This document shows positions 40,933-53,224 of a stretch of DNA of 64,000 nt, piece by piece. Under the pieces are notes generated by a model. It made no database searches. It saw only the letters and a program-made list of their open reading frames with translations, and was not told where the DNA came from. Made by a program: the position numbers and the translations under genes. Within the stretch, counting starts at the first letter, position 1. Every line of letters begins with the position of its first letter. This stretch comes from Isoetes taiwanensis (taxonomy: Eukaryota > Streptophyta > Lycopodiopsida > Isoetales > Isoetaceae). The DNA is taken from the NCBI GenBank assembly GCA_021234155.1, contig JAJEKV010000001.1, positions 36,566,826-36,630,825 on the forward strand, read 5' to 3'.

Positions 40933-42628
40933 GTCTACATACTCATAATATGTCCTCTATGAGCATACATATGAGGAAAAATTTACCAAGCATAATGTAG
41001 AGCCAAATGCAAAGGGGTCAAGTTTATTCTCAAAGTCATTAACATTTCTTGCATTATTTTGCAAATATAATTTTTCCTATGAATTCTAATTCTTCCATCT
41101 TGTAAATCATGATATGAGAAATCTATCACAAGAAGAAAAATCTATGCTGGAATTTTCAAGAATTAATTCCTAAAATTCTGGAGTTCAGAATGGACCCAGT
41201 TGGGTCCCCCGAGGGTTAAAATTTTGAAAATTCATAGTACTATTCCACTTTTTGAAAAAATGAAATACATTTAGCAAGCCGAGTAGTACTTAATATCTAT
41301 TTTCATTGTAAAATAATAGTACCTTCACATTCTTACTCTATTTCGAATATCATGGATGTGAAATGGTTTCCTATTTTTCAGAAATTCCTTAGGGACCTGA
41401 TTGGGTCTTTCAAGGACTAGAATTATGATCTGCTCATTAATACATCAAATTTTTATGAAATCACATGAAATTTGAAAAATGAATAGCATTTGTTGGCTAT
41501 ATTCATAGAAAATTAATGTTATCTTGAAATTTGTATTCTAGTTGAGTGTCATGAGATCATATCATATCATTAAAACCATCGAATTGAGTGTATTTTAAGG
41601 TGCGATTGTTCTAAACTTGTGAAGAAACTTTTTTTTGCTATTGAATATGGTGGTATAACTTCGAGTTAATCCTAGATTTTAGATGTCATATTTAAAATCT
41701 CATTAAGTATCATGGAGAATTAGTCCCTAAGGATTGAGAGACCCATATGGGTTGATGAACCCAGACAGGTCCCTAAGACAACTTGAGTCATTAAATGGCA
41801 CTAAATGAGTGAGTTCGGATTTATACTTAATGCATCTATAATTATAAAAGGAATAGCATTATATGAAACTACAATAAGAACGATTTTTACCACTTGCAAG
41901 ATGATTATAATGAATGAAAAATGATACGTAAGATCTATTTTTGCCACTTGTATAGTGATCATAATGGTGTGCAATTGTGGGCGTATCAATGGGTCTTCCA
42001 ACAGTTGCTACATTAGCATCTTGTTGGTTCTTTTTGGGTTGCCCCAAGGGCAAGCCCTAGGTGAGGTTGTGAGGTTTGTGGAATATGCTTTGAATATCCT
42101 TCATTTAAGGTATAGATTAGTGTGGAGAAAGGAATATGAAGAGAATATATCAATTGGAGGACCAGGGATAATAGCAAAAAAAAAAAAAAAAGGGATGTTG
42201 TTTTTGCAGTTTCTTTCCAGATCCAGTTCGCTCAAATATGCGTGGGAACCAGATTGCATGCAATGCTAGCCTGGTCGATTGGAGATCATGCGTTCCGATG
42301 TCTGAACTAGAGAACAAAGGCAAAGCCCATTATTCTGTCATGAATAAAATGGGTAAGCTTCCCATCATCGACCTAGGCTTCAACAGGGATGAGAAAATAG
42401 AATTGCAGGGAAGGCGATGGGCTTTCTCATACAGTAATCTTATGCCGCAGAAAAACAATTGTTTTTGTTGAGCAGACCACATCCTATAGTAAGTTGCTTA
42501 TTGACATGTTAGTCAGTAGTCTTTGTCCCATAGACATCAATTTATAATACAACAAGGTGCAAAGCACTGTGGATTGCCCCCAAAATGCTATTATGAATAA
42601 AGCTTTATAAATGTATCTTCATGCGTCT
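40933..42628. other. unassigned AT-rich sequence
   Basis: No element boundaries seen. A small frame at 42,238-42,471 (77 codons, ...KLPIIDLGFNRDEKIELQ...) is not recognised. 41,875-41,950 contains a direct repeat of a tttttgccacttgya phrase. Confidence 0.45.
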
Positions 42629-42840
42629 GGTCGTTTAGTCTAGTGGTAATACACTAGGTCTAGCAACTATAGGTCTCGAGTTTGAGACCGCCCGGAATCG
42701 CCCAGAGCATAGCGCTAACCCTAAAGCTAAACAGAATGTAATATCCCACAGATCTATTGAATTCAAACACCTTAGGAGCCGGTGTCCACTATGGTCTACT
42801 TGTGTGCGGACATGGAAAAATGGTCGCATGCTTGGTGGAT
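42629..42840 (+). mobile_element. tRNA-derived SINE, copy B
   Basis: A tRNA-like head carries an A-box TAGTCTAGTGG (42,636-42,646) and a B-box-like GAGTTTGAGACC (42,678-42,689), correctly spaced. It is followed by a non-tRNA body shared in part with copy A (agaatgtaatatcccacaga). The head best resembles a Gly/Glu-type tRNA (gtctagtggtaatacactag). No CCA-ready acceptor stem can be formed, so this is a SINE and not a tRNA gene. The 3' boundary is uncertain. Confidence 0.65.
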
Positions 42841-43605
42841 TGATTAGAAAGTTAATTGTGCATGCTTATGCCTCACCTCAATGTGCAAGAACAATGGCTA
42901 GCATATTGCTTAACTGTTGCATGCCTTTTATCGTAAGCATTTGAATGGGCTCCACATCCTCTACATTTACGTATGTAGAAGTAAAATCAATGCCTTTTTC
43001 AAGAACCGGTGAATCAGCCTTCGATTAGAATCCTTATTATTGAAGTTGCCTATTGTCGCCAAGCTTTTACAAAGTTGCATATAAGCGTGGAACATGATGC
43101 ACAAGCAAAAATTGCTTTTAACGCTTCATAAGGAGTTGAGTCATCTGAAATGTGCCCGCAAGTTTAAGCCCTAAAAATTCAAACAAAAGGAAGAATGCAA
43201 AGCTTATGCGCAGTCAGTCACACATCATCAAAGTAAGAAGACCGGATTTCACACAAGCAACGCGGAAATCCACTCTCAATAGGATCCTTCAAATTGAAGC
43301 AAGGAGATGCATGGTGCAGGATCCTGAAAGGTATTTAAGAAAGAAGTAACAATGCAAAGGTAGAATAGCATTTGATCAAATTCATACAGTAAAGCTTATG
43401 AACAAAGCATTCCAGACATTCGATTTATCAAATGACATTCGATTTCTCAAATGTGAAGAACAATAAAAATGCAGAGAACAATGACATACCAGAATCGCAT
43501 CGCCTTTTCCATCTCAAGCATCTGCGCAATGCCCATGTTTAGCAGATGATTAGCACGGATATTTAAAGTTCAATCTAGAAAATGTGAAGGGATTACAAAT
43601 CCTTT
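42841..43605. other. unassigned intergenic sequence
   Basis: No gene recognised. The frame 43,152-43,349 is short and basic, without a domain. Confidence 0.45.
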
Positions 43606-43780
43606 TCTATAAATACACTAGTAAACGTGTGCCCGGCGTTGCCGGGCTAATGTGCTGGCTTATGTTTTTACTTGGATTTTAATGTCCATATATCTACAAC
43701 TTCTGTGAACACTAATGTCCTAGCTTATGTTTTTACTTGGCATTTAATGTTCATATATCTACAACTTCTGTGAACATCAC
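43606..43780 (+). mobile_element. Helitron-like 5' end followed by a 65-bp duplication
   Basis: TCTATAAATACACTAGTAAA begins the element. It is followed by a perfect 7-bp palindrome, GCCCGGC (43,631-43,637) / GCCGGGC (43,641-43,647), with loop GTT. This is the arrangement typical of plant Helitron 5' ends. Directly after it a roughly 65-bp unit (ctTagcttatgtttttacttgg type) is present twice in tandem (about 43,649-43,713 and 43,714-43,778). The 3' end was not found. Confidence 0.45.
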
Positions 43781-45930
43781 AGGTTGATGCTTGCAAGAGT
43801 GGACATGATTTGCTTATGTAAATATTTTTGTTGTCGAAATTGTCTAGTGGCAGCATCATCAATGTATTAACTTTGCAGTTAAAGAATGGATTTTCAAAGT
43901 AAATGGGTGCACGGCATTGTTGCACATAAGTAGGGGCATCTTAAATATTAGATTGATCCTTAGATGAGTTGCTAGACTCGAGAATAACATCACATCGAGA
44001 CGGACAAACATACAATTGCACGCATAAGTAGACACGTGTATTTTCGTAGACCTTGTGCCAAGAAGTAAAAGTCCAAGAATAAAGCACTCATTTGTAAGCA
44101 GTAGAATAACCAATTGTGTCGTTTTTCTATTACATGAGCGTTCAACAGTGGTTTTTCTATTACATGAGTGTTCAACAATGGTGCTTCAACAATGAGGACA
44201 AATTCATGTTACCAATTTGAAAACGCATTTGTTAATTTAGTTTGTATTGACTACATTAAAGACAACTAATTGGGTAACCAATCCTTCGAATTAAGGACTC
44301 TCCTGGTTGAAGGTGGTTGCCAATACTTCAGATCTTTGGAGAAATAAGTGCTCTATCGGCCAAAATTTGTATTTCTTGGCCTGCTTTGCCAAATTTCCAT
44401 GAGAACTAATTACTGTTGCCATAGCCAGAAACCATGGCAAAATATATACAGCTCTTCCTTGACAAAGTGATGAATAGTGAGCAGTTGGCCACTCTGGTGC
44501 AGTCCTTTCTTTACCTGCATACATATTGAAAATGTTACAGCCTAATCAAAACTGGCAGAAGCAGCAACCAATAATCAGATCAAATTCAAGCTAACACATT
44601 CTAGTTATAGCAATCAGTCATCATTTTAGCTCAAAAAACTGAAATCTCAAATGCAACCAGCCAGAATTGATAATGGCTGATAGTAACCAGTCAGAATGAT
44701 TTAGAGATGCCAAAAACAGGACCAGGGGAATGATTTCATGGTACATCAGAGGAATAATCTGTAAACTAAGTAAAATAAAATGAGGCAGATTAAGCAAAGA
44801 TAACAAAAAAGATTAAGCTAAGAAATAGATGTTATGTACAGGAATGGGGAAATGGACTTGCTTCAAAATTTATGGTATTCTAAACATTATTAGCAGGCTG
44901 GCAGTATATTTATCCCAAAGTTGAGCAAATGGAAGCCTAAATCCGTTGTGGTAATCAAATCTGTCATGATATATACAGAGCTCTTTATCCATATAATATT
45001 CATTTCTGACATGATATGATCCGTTATCAGTGGTAATAAGCTGCTGCAGAAGCTCTCCAAATGCAGATTAGGAAGTACTATTCACGTAAGCTCGGTGCAA
45101 CATCTGATTTGTAGAAGCAAATGCAGATTATGAAGTACTGAAGTAACTGATCACAGCTTGTTGAACATCAATACATCAAGAGCACGCATGGTTGAGAGGA
45201 GTAGGCCTGGCCTTCTGGCACAGAACATGCGTCTATTTAAAAACGCCGAACATCGATATGTGATATGCAGATCTATTACAGATTTACAGAGCCAGTTTAC
45301 CAGAGTATGTAGATTAAGAGACATGCATTAAGAGACCCGGGGATTAAGAGCATATTAAGAGCATGAAATGCAGCTATAAGGAAGGAAGAGACTTTTAACG
45401 TCCACGGAGCCCAATCGGGCTATGGGACCAGAACAAACAAAGGGGGCGGAAGCCCCACCAGAACCGTGGGCCGAAGCCCAAGCAAAAACCAATCAAAACA
45501 TGGGGACGAAGCCCCGTTACAACAAAACATGGGGACAAAGCCCCGTTATCACTCAAAACCCAGGGCTAGACCAAGACTGCCCAGGGATCAGTTGGCCATT
45601 GATCCCTAATGATAGCTCGACCGCCTCTGTACACTGCCCATTTCTGCTGCAGTGTACAGAGGCACGAAATGCAGTTATAGAGATAAAAGAGACACGATGC
45701 AGTTATAATATCTTCTATCCTGTTCTTGCCACAACCTCTTAACACCCAAAATGGAAAAGAGGGCACGCGTTTAATAAGCTTGGCTTGCACAACTCGTCTG
45801 CAGACAGAAAGCACAATCCGACTGCCTCCTCCGACAGTTTTTCAAAGCTATCAAACAATATACGGATACAGTCAAAGACGAAATTTTACCTGGAACTTGA
45901 AGCTATACTTGCCCAAACTTGATCTTCTAA
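43781..45930. other. unassigned sequence with small repeats and palindromes
   Basis: A 31-bp repeat (tttttctattacatgagygttcaaca) lies at about 44,125-44,178. aaaacatggggac(g/a)aagccccgtta occurs twice (45,496-45,550). A perfect 14-bp inverted repeat is present, GCCTCTGTACACTG (45,623-45,636) / CAGTGTACAGAGGC (45,650-45,663), preceded by GGGATCA...TGATCCC (45,586-45,606). No gene recognised. Confidence 0.55.
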
Positions 45931-45933
45931 GAT

Positions 45934-46134
45934 ATTCCTGCTAAAATCCACCGCTTGAAGTGGAGGGAAAATGCCAAAACCAGCGGGTATCTTTCCAATG
46001 AGGCGATTCTAAAACAAATAGAAGCCTCTCAAGTTCTGGAGGCTGGTGAGAGATTCAGGAATAGGGCCATCCAGGAATAGGGCCATCGATGCCATTTGTA
46101 TCCAAAGCTTACGAATGGCCGTGAGCTGCTCCAT
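45934..46134 (-). pseudogene. leucine-rich-repeat protein fragment
   Basis: On the minus strand from 46,134: MEQLTAIRKL, then GPIPESLTSLQNLRGFYLF, a TAG stop, NRLIGKIPAGFG and PLQAVDFSRN. This fits about two plant extracellular LRRs (consensus GxIPxxLxxLxxLxxLxLxxN), as in receptor-like kinases and polygalacturonase-inhibiting-type proteins. One in-frame stop replaces the residue before NRL, and upstream text appears partly duplicated (ggccatccaggaataggg). No kinase or signal peptide is nearby, so this is an isolated fragment. Confidence 0.7.
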
Positions 46135-49100
46135 TATTATCCCCTAAGCCCTTTGCCTTGGTGTTGCACCTGCATGAACAACAACAAAATCAGGGAATCT
46201 AAATATTCAAAGTTCAAAGACCTACACAATGCAAGAGTTAACAAATGAACTACTTCAACCATCACAAAACCAGAAAACATGCCGCAATTTTTGGCAGGGG
46301 TCATACCTCGCTTCAATGACTCCTCGCTGTCGCCTCGCTTTGCTTGCCGCTTGTTATCTAAAACCCTAGATGCATCTTTTTTTTAAAATCGGGACACATT
46401 ATCGCAAATACGATCATTAGAGCGAGCCGTTGCCGCTTCGAGAGAGAAGAGTGAAGGATGCAAGAAGAAGTTCGGAAAGATATTTTGCACGGCAACTATT
46501 TGACAACTATTGATGCGGACCTTCAACCATAGAAAGTTTTTTCCTTTGAATGTTCCTGCAAGAAGGCTGCACTAAAACAATTCATGCATAAGCGTAGAAG
46601 CTAAAATTTGAACACAGCATAAAAAGTGATTTGCGTAACCTGGATCGGCTTAAATCTCAAAACCGAAAGCGCTTGTATAATTTTCCCTCTTCAACCCTAA
46701 ACCCTTTCTTAGCTTTGCAAAATAAGTCATGCAATGCACCGCCGATTTGCCGTGCTCCTGCGATTTCAATCCGAAACATCATGGAAGGCGGAGGCCATGG
46801 TTTTCTTGCTAATTAGCAGTAACGGGCTAGAGTAGTGGTTGTTTCAGAAAAAAACGTAATGGAAGGTGCCGAAAAACTAAGATATCGCCACGAAAACCTT
46901 TTTAGCTCACAAAACTCACGCCAGGAAAAGCGTGAGGTGGCTAAGAGACCTACAAGTGAGCCAAAATCCCCAAAAACATTTTAAATAAGTAGATTCCAAT
47001 AAAAAAATAGTTTGTTTTAAAAATAAAAAACCCAAAGATAAATTCTAAAAAAAGGAATCTCTAGACCAAAGGTTAAAAAAACCAATAGTTTTTCACAAAA
47101 AAAAAAAAAACGAGTTTCCGATCGCCGGAAAAACAATTTGGCGTCCAAAACACGGAAAACCTTAGCGTATATTCATACGCAAAAAAACCAAAAAGTTTTT
47201 TACCGCCGGAAAAACAATCAGTAATGACGGCCGTCAGATTATCAGATATACCCCTGATATGCCAGAATATGCCAAAACCAACCCTCCCCCTAACGAATTG
47301 CCCCCTTAACAGGGGCAATCCAAAAATTAGTCCAACTGGTTACAATATTTGCTTGCCCTTTCTACATTTCTGCAGTGGCGGATTGTCTCTGCAAACATAA
47401 CCTACTTCTTGTTTTTATTGGCAAGGAAAATTATCAGAATAAAGGAGCCTTTACTTTGCTATGTTGAACTTGTTTTTATGTCAAGTACATGTCATGATGC
47501 TGCAAGCTTGCAAATTATATAAACTAAGTTTAGACTAATGGGGCCATGATTAGAAGGGATGAAGAGACTTGGCATTATGATTAGCTCCTAGATACCTATC
47601 TAACTACAAGATACACCAGAAATTTCCTAGATACATGAAAGACAAAAAATTTCTTTGAATTGTAAAATGATGGTACAGACTTCTATGTGCATATATATGG
47701 CTGTAGCATTTAAAAAGACTCTAGATGTGATGAGACTGCCGATTTGACCCTCCTGGCAACTCAGGATCTTGTCAAAACTTGCACTACTTCCAGGTGCTTG
47801 TGTTAATGGTGAAGAATTAAATCTTCCTTTGCATTGAATTTGAACCATTCTATATTTCTTATATCCATCATGAATAACATAACTTCCAATCATATTCTGC
47901 CCCTTGCTTAAGTTGCCCATACGTGTTGAAGTAGCTTGCTACAACCCAATCTCCTATAGTAAATACAAAGCATCTCATATTATCCATTCCCCCCCATAAG
48001 AAATAAAATTTTGTATACTAGCTCATGGAATCTATTAGATGTTAAAACTTATCATATTTTTCTTCATGTAATGCCCTTGCCAAAGTTACTCATGTCGAGG
48101 TAGTCACAAGCCTAACTATCTTATTGATGTAGCTTCGACACCTATGTACTTCACTGAACAAGGCAAGATCCTAACATCTTCCATAATGCAAAACTTACCT
48201 CAGAACCATCCACCCATGAGGAATACAATGTCCCATACCGTTTATACTTTGAATCCATTAGCTATGATGCTTTTGATAAAAATGCAATGCAACAACTTAG
48301 AACCTTACATTTATACACTCAGGCTAGCAATACTCCATGTTATAGCCACATTCAGAAACCCCCAAGCTTCACATGGCCCTCCTTGTGCCTATGTGGACTC
48401 GTCTCAATCTCAATAATCCTTGATGTCGGATGACCGCTTATTCCCATTTCAAGATCCATATACGAACTTGATGCTGAAATCCTTGATGCCGAGGGGTCAT
48501 TGATGCTCTACATCTGTGCTAGGCTAATTCTCATCATTGATCCCATCTCCATGAGCTAAGAAAGATATTTTATCCCAATCCTTAGAATTTTCCACAGTTA
48601 GATAATTATTCAAACAATGCATATTCTTACTACTTATGATTATTCTGCCCAGCTCTTCATGCTCCAATCTCCTCTGTTGCTAAGCTCAGATGCAATCCAA
48701 TCCCATCCATGGGCACTTAGCTTTATATTATGACATGCAAATAAATTGACAAAAGCAACAAATACAAGTCTAACAAGAAAAAACACAAAATGACGAAAAC
48801 ATAACATGAATGCAAAATGGCATTGGAGAGCTCAATGCCGACCAGATCCAAGTCAATTCTGCTTTTGAATTTTCGATGCCAAATCAGTGCTTCTCAGATA
48901 ATATTTGGCCATTCCTGACTCAGAATCAACCCTGCCAGAGATGTTTCCACTCACTGGTTACCTTCCGTAGCCTTACGAGTCTCCAACAAATGCATAATTT
49001 ATCATGTTTATATTTACATCCAAAAATCATGTACAGACTAATCATGGCAGCTCATAGCACTCAATTGATATATAACCCCACCTGAGAATTTCTTCATGCA

Positions 49101-49380
49101 TAGACCTCTGACTGGACCCTTTTTCGTTGCTTGCACCTCAAAAGATTGCCTTCTAGCTCCAAGAATCAAATTGCAGAAAAAGATACATAGTGCCGCATTC
49201 ATGCCATGCATATGTACATACGTATACAAGTTTTTAATCGATCCTACGACACATATTCTAGTGTGTGTATGTTTCAGTTTGTCCATGTTCCAGTTTTCGA
49301 AGAGTTTATAAACATGCTCACTTAGATTTCTTTACATTTTATGAGATTCCCTTAAATTCCAGCTTGAGGTGCTTATCCAT

Positions 49381-49381
<1 letters not shown>
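46135..49381. other. unassigned intergenic sequence
   Basis: No gene recognised. 46,840-47,330 is rich in A-runs and contains tttttcacaaaaaaaaaa-type tracts. 49,325-49,365 has the same TTAGATTYC-like repeats as 51,247-51,535. Confidence 0.45.
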
Positions 49382-49416
<35 letters not shown>

Positions 49417-51230
49417 AAGGACGACAAGCTTTATTCACCAATTAAAAACCAGAGCAACACAAAATGCAAAGACAAGATTATAACCCCAGTGGACAAACCG
49501 ATCCAACTGAGCACAACCACCTGCCTATGCAAAAGAATGAATCTGAAGGTAAGTATGCCAGATCAGTACTTTCTTCTCTTGATCAAGAGAAGAACAATTG
49601 TAATCCATAACAATTTTATTTTGCGCCCACTGAAGAACAATCTCATCTGCAGTATCTACGCCCTTAAAGATAAACAACCTCCTTCTCTTCCAGATTGACC
49701 ATAAAAGCCAGCTACATGCGAGATGAAAAGCTCGTTTTCGTAGTTTGGGCCAAGCATCAGGATAGATAGCAAGCAAAATTTGCTGGCTAGATCTAGACGT
49801 GCCAAATAGGGTCAACAACCAAGACCATGCCTGCCGAAGCCGCTCACACAAGAAAAAACAATGCTCAATACTCTCAACCCTTCACGGCCGGCATAAAGGA
49901 TGAGCTCTAAAATCCGATTATCCATTTTATGGACTAACCTGTTGACTCTGAGGCATCTATGGATCACTTGCCACCACAGAACTACTACTTTGGGATGAAG
50001 CAACTTATCCCATACCCATATCCAAACACTCTTCCATTGTGGCTGAGGGGCCACCTATTAGATGGAGGCAGGATTTCAGAATGCAAAAGCAATTTATACA
50101 CAGAAGACACAAACTGCCCTGGCTGGATATCCTGATGGCAACCCCATACGACTACCTCAATCTGTGGACCAGAATCCTATGGCAACAATGCAGCAATATT
50201 CCAGATTACTCTGTCCCATCTGTACAACAAGAACTTTGTTCTAAATGCTTCCCATGACATGAGATGACCAGACTCATACCAAGCTGCAATAGTGTTGATA
50301 CCAGCTGCTACCCATCGTCGTTGAGTCTTTGGATGAACAACCACACTTAAAGGCACATTCTCCGAGTATCCCCGCAGCGGAATCCACCAAAGATGGAGCG
50401 GACAACCCAAGACATGCCTCAGGATTAATATGGAAAAGAGACCTGACAGTGTCCCAAGCATCAAGCAACCCCTTCAGAAAGGGAGAAGCATTAGGATACG
50501 GATGCATATGATAAAGCAAAGCCCAAGGAAGGAGGGGCTTAATGGTGGCCTTATGAAATGGGAGACAATCTTTGAATCGACCGCACCAACAACCTCGCAC
50601 TGGAGAATCATCCTTACCAATGAAAATCCTCCAAATGAACTTTGATATCATCACCTTGCTTTGGAGGTGAAAATCCAGCATACCAAGACCACCAGCTGCC
50701 TTAGGTCTAATGCATTTCGCCCAAGCTACCTTGACCACCGCTCCTAGCTCATTTCCACCCCAAATAAAATTTCTGACGATACGCACAATCTCCTCCATCT
50801 TTACATCATGAGCTAATAGAGCAGACGCCATGTAGACATGAGTATTACTAAGAACACATTTAGCCACAGTGATTCTACCGGGCATGGACAATTTAGCTGT
50901 ATTCCACCAAAACAAGTGCTTTTGCAACCCACTAATGATTTCATCCCAAGCATCTGAAGCAGAGACGTGAATTCCAACTGGGATACCAAGCAACTTTGTG
51001 GTATTGCCATGCAAAAGAATCTTCCATGGATAGTCCAAAATATAGGGAGGGATGGGACTGTCCAACGTCCACAAAGCTGTACATTTTTGCCACCCTACAA
51101 GAACTCCTGATGCTAAGGAGAATGTGTCTAATAATAGCTTAGCATTACGAAGATTCTCAGTCTCGGCAATTAGGAACAAAAAAGTATCATCGGTATATTG
51201 GTTACATACCTCTTGAGAACCATCGTCCAT
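49382..51230 (-). mobile_element. second 5'-truncated LINE, same family as the one in the array
   Basis: Begins on the minus strand at about 51,230 just before the RT catalytic motif and ends with a 34-bp T-run (49,382-49,415). Its translation matches the first LINE block by block (KLLGIPVGIHVSASDAWDEI, KLSMPGRITVAKCVLSNTHV, NFIWGGNELGAVVKVA, RPKAAGGLG, NASPFLKGL). It lacks the endonuclease and the front of RT. No clear target-site duplication was found. Confidence 0.9.
49525..51230 (-). pseudogene. LINE reverse transcriptase C-terminal part and zf-RVT region
   Basis: The first 318 codons (51,230-50,274) are open: YTDD instead of the usual YADD (QYTDDTFLFLIAE), then thumb and connection to about FKCGCSSKDSTTMG. 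After frameshifts a tail frame gives WKSVWIWVWDKLLHPKVVVL and WWQVIHRCLRVNRLV (zf-RVT region). Then come ERLRQAWSWLLTLFGTSRSS and WLLWSIWKRRRLFIFKGVDT, as in the C-termini of plant LINE polyproteins. Breaks near 50,270 and 49,860 and the missing 5' half mean it is inactive. Confidence 0.88.
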
Positions 51231-51246
51231 TGGGATTGTCTAGTTA

Positions 51247-51535
51247 AAGCTCATTCTAGAACTTAGATTCTCTTAGATTTTACGTGATTCCATTAGATTC
51301 TCTCAGATTCTCTTACATTTTGTGAGATTCCCTTAGATTCTATGAAAATTCCCTTAAATTCCTTTAGATTCTATTAAAATTCCCGTAGGTTTTCTAATAT
51401 TTTAGGAAGATTCACTTAGATTCTCTTAGATTCTCCTAAATTCCCTTAGATTTATGAGATTCCCCTTAGATTCTCTAAGATATTATGTAGATTCCTCTAG
51501 ATTTTCCAAGATATTATATAGATTCCCCCTAGGCT
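51247..51535. repeat. degenerate minisatellite of TTAGATTCYC units
   Basis: About 290 bp made almost wholly of 10-13-bp units related to ttagattctc / ttagattccc, with inserts such as ttttgtgaga. Related units on the far side of the LINE (49,325-49,365) suggest the LINE landed in or beside this tract. Confidence 0.8.
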
Positions 51536-52490
51536 CCCTTATTCTATGATTTAGTAAGCTGCATATAGTAAGGAATGCTATTTTTTTGCAACTTTCTTTT
51601 GTAGTGCAAAAGGTGGTCCTTCTACAACACGGGTTCAACAGTAAGTAAAGGTGGTGAGGTTTTCTATGTTAGTTATGCTATTTCTATGGCATAGGTTCGG
51701 GGGGTGCTTCTAGAATATGGGGTTGGCATAAAGGAGAGTAGCTCAATAACTTATATTAGAAAATATGTCTAAAATGGCAAGGTTTCAATTTGTTCTTCCT
51801 ATTCTGTTGTGTGTAGGTCAAAGAGGGGCATTGGAGACTGGCAAGGTTTTAGTACTCGAATCTTTGACGTCAGATCAAAGTATGGCAGCGGGGTGGATTT
51901 AGGAAGGGTTAATATGCGCAATTGAGTAGTCCTTAGAATTTTAGAGTGTGCTCTTGCATAGGATGCATTTCAAGTTCCTGTGTTACTTGTTCTAAGATGG
52001 TGCATGTTAAATTTTGTGGCATCTCATTTTTAAACAAATAAATTTCTCAAATATATTGGGGTCATTAAAACAAATACACGTATATACTGCTACTACGCGC
52101 TATCAACAAACTATGAGCAATTCAAGTCATACTTGTCACCATAATATACCATCGTACGGTGCATTGTTTTTTCATTGCCTCAATCAGTTTAAAGAACACA
52201 CAACAATTCTTGAGAGTCTGGTATAGATTTGAAGGAATATTTTGTGAACAGACTATGCAAATATTCTAGAATAATAGGAGTAAGGGTGTATTGGCTCACC
52301 AAAAGTGGGCATCACCTGTAAATGAAAATGCCAACATCATATGACAGCCAACAATGTCATAAAACTGAACTGCAATATTTCCACTACTTTAAAATGAGCC
52401 TAAAGCCATGTTGACAAATAATCTCAGTGGGTTCTTCATTATGGACTTGTATGCATAGTTGTCTCTACCATCATTCAAATTGAATCCCTT
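51536..52490. other. unassigned intergenic sequence
   Basis: No gene or element recognised. Confidence 0.5.
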
Positions 52491-52496
52491 AGATTT

Positions 52497-52725
52497 CCAC
52501 AACTATACTTCAGAGCATTATACCTGTGTAATAGACCAGCCTGGAAACTTAGAACAGCTGGATAATGCAGAAGACCTAATTAACAGCATGCCATTTCAAC
52601 CTGATAGCATTGCCCTGCAGACGTGAAACGAGGAGAGCATGTTGCAGACCCTCTTTTCAGATTGAAGCCTGATGATGTTGGAAAAGTCTCTAAATTACTT
52701 CTTTTGCTAGATGAACTGCAGTGAA
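52497..52725 (+). pseudogene. PPR protein C-terminal relic
   Basis: The plus frame reads EHYTCVIDQPGNLEQLDNAE, DLINSMPFQPDSIALQT, then a stop and LFRLKPDDV. Plant PPR proteins have EHYTCMVDLLGRAG...EAEDLI..MPF.PD...W..LL near the C-terminal E motif and LF.L.PDD in E. One nonsense codon and one shift. It is an isolated relic that differs from the gene at 53,225 in the corresponding region. Confidence 0.7.
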
Positions 52726-53224
52726 AGGCACACAATGCATACAGATTTGCTATAATGGTATTATCATTTAAATTGCTAGAGTTCATTTACAACCATGACA
52801 ATTGTGCAGAGGGAGACAAAGATTTGATGTAAGTGTCCAATCTGACCAGGGTGGTTGATTATTGAACTTGATCTACAGTAGAATTTTGCTGGAGCTAGCA
52901 TCAACAACAAATTACCTCCCCATGGTTACTTTTGTCTTCTATTGAAACAAAATGTTTTGGTAGATCCAACATTATTTGTCTGTCTTTGCTGCCTTTTACA
53001 TGTATATAGGCATTTCTAAGCACTTTCAAATGAGGTCTTCTGTTTTTAGTTCTGCAACTTATTGTTTAACAATCTATTGTCATACTTCTAGCTGACCATA
53101 TGGGCTCCCTTACTGTCGAAAGGCGATCCTAGATACTGGCAATCTGTGTATGCGAGGTATTTCTTGCCTCATTCTCCATGATTTTGAGATGAATTAACCC
53201 TTAACACTTCTCTTATCTGCCAGG
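52726..53224. other. short gap before the PPR pseudogene
   Basis: No gene seen. The bases just before 53,225 (cttatctgccag) look like a splice acceptor, so an upstream leader exon is possible. Confidence 0.35.

Noticed and set aside
42629-42700. A true tRNA gene
   Set aside because: The Pol III boxes are present, but no acceptor stem can pair and the sequence continues into a repeat body shared with 39,256.
49382-49415. Poly(T) tract as a stand-alone microsatellite
   Set aside because: It is the poly(A) tail of the minus-strand LINE.
51216-51250. Target-site duplication for the second LINE (tccatg / tccattg)
   Set aside because: The match is short and not at the element end, so it could be chance.
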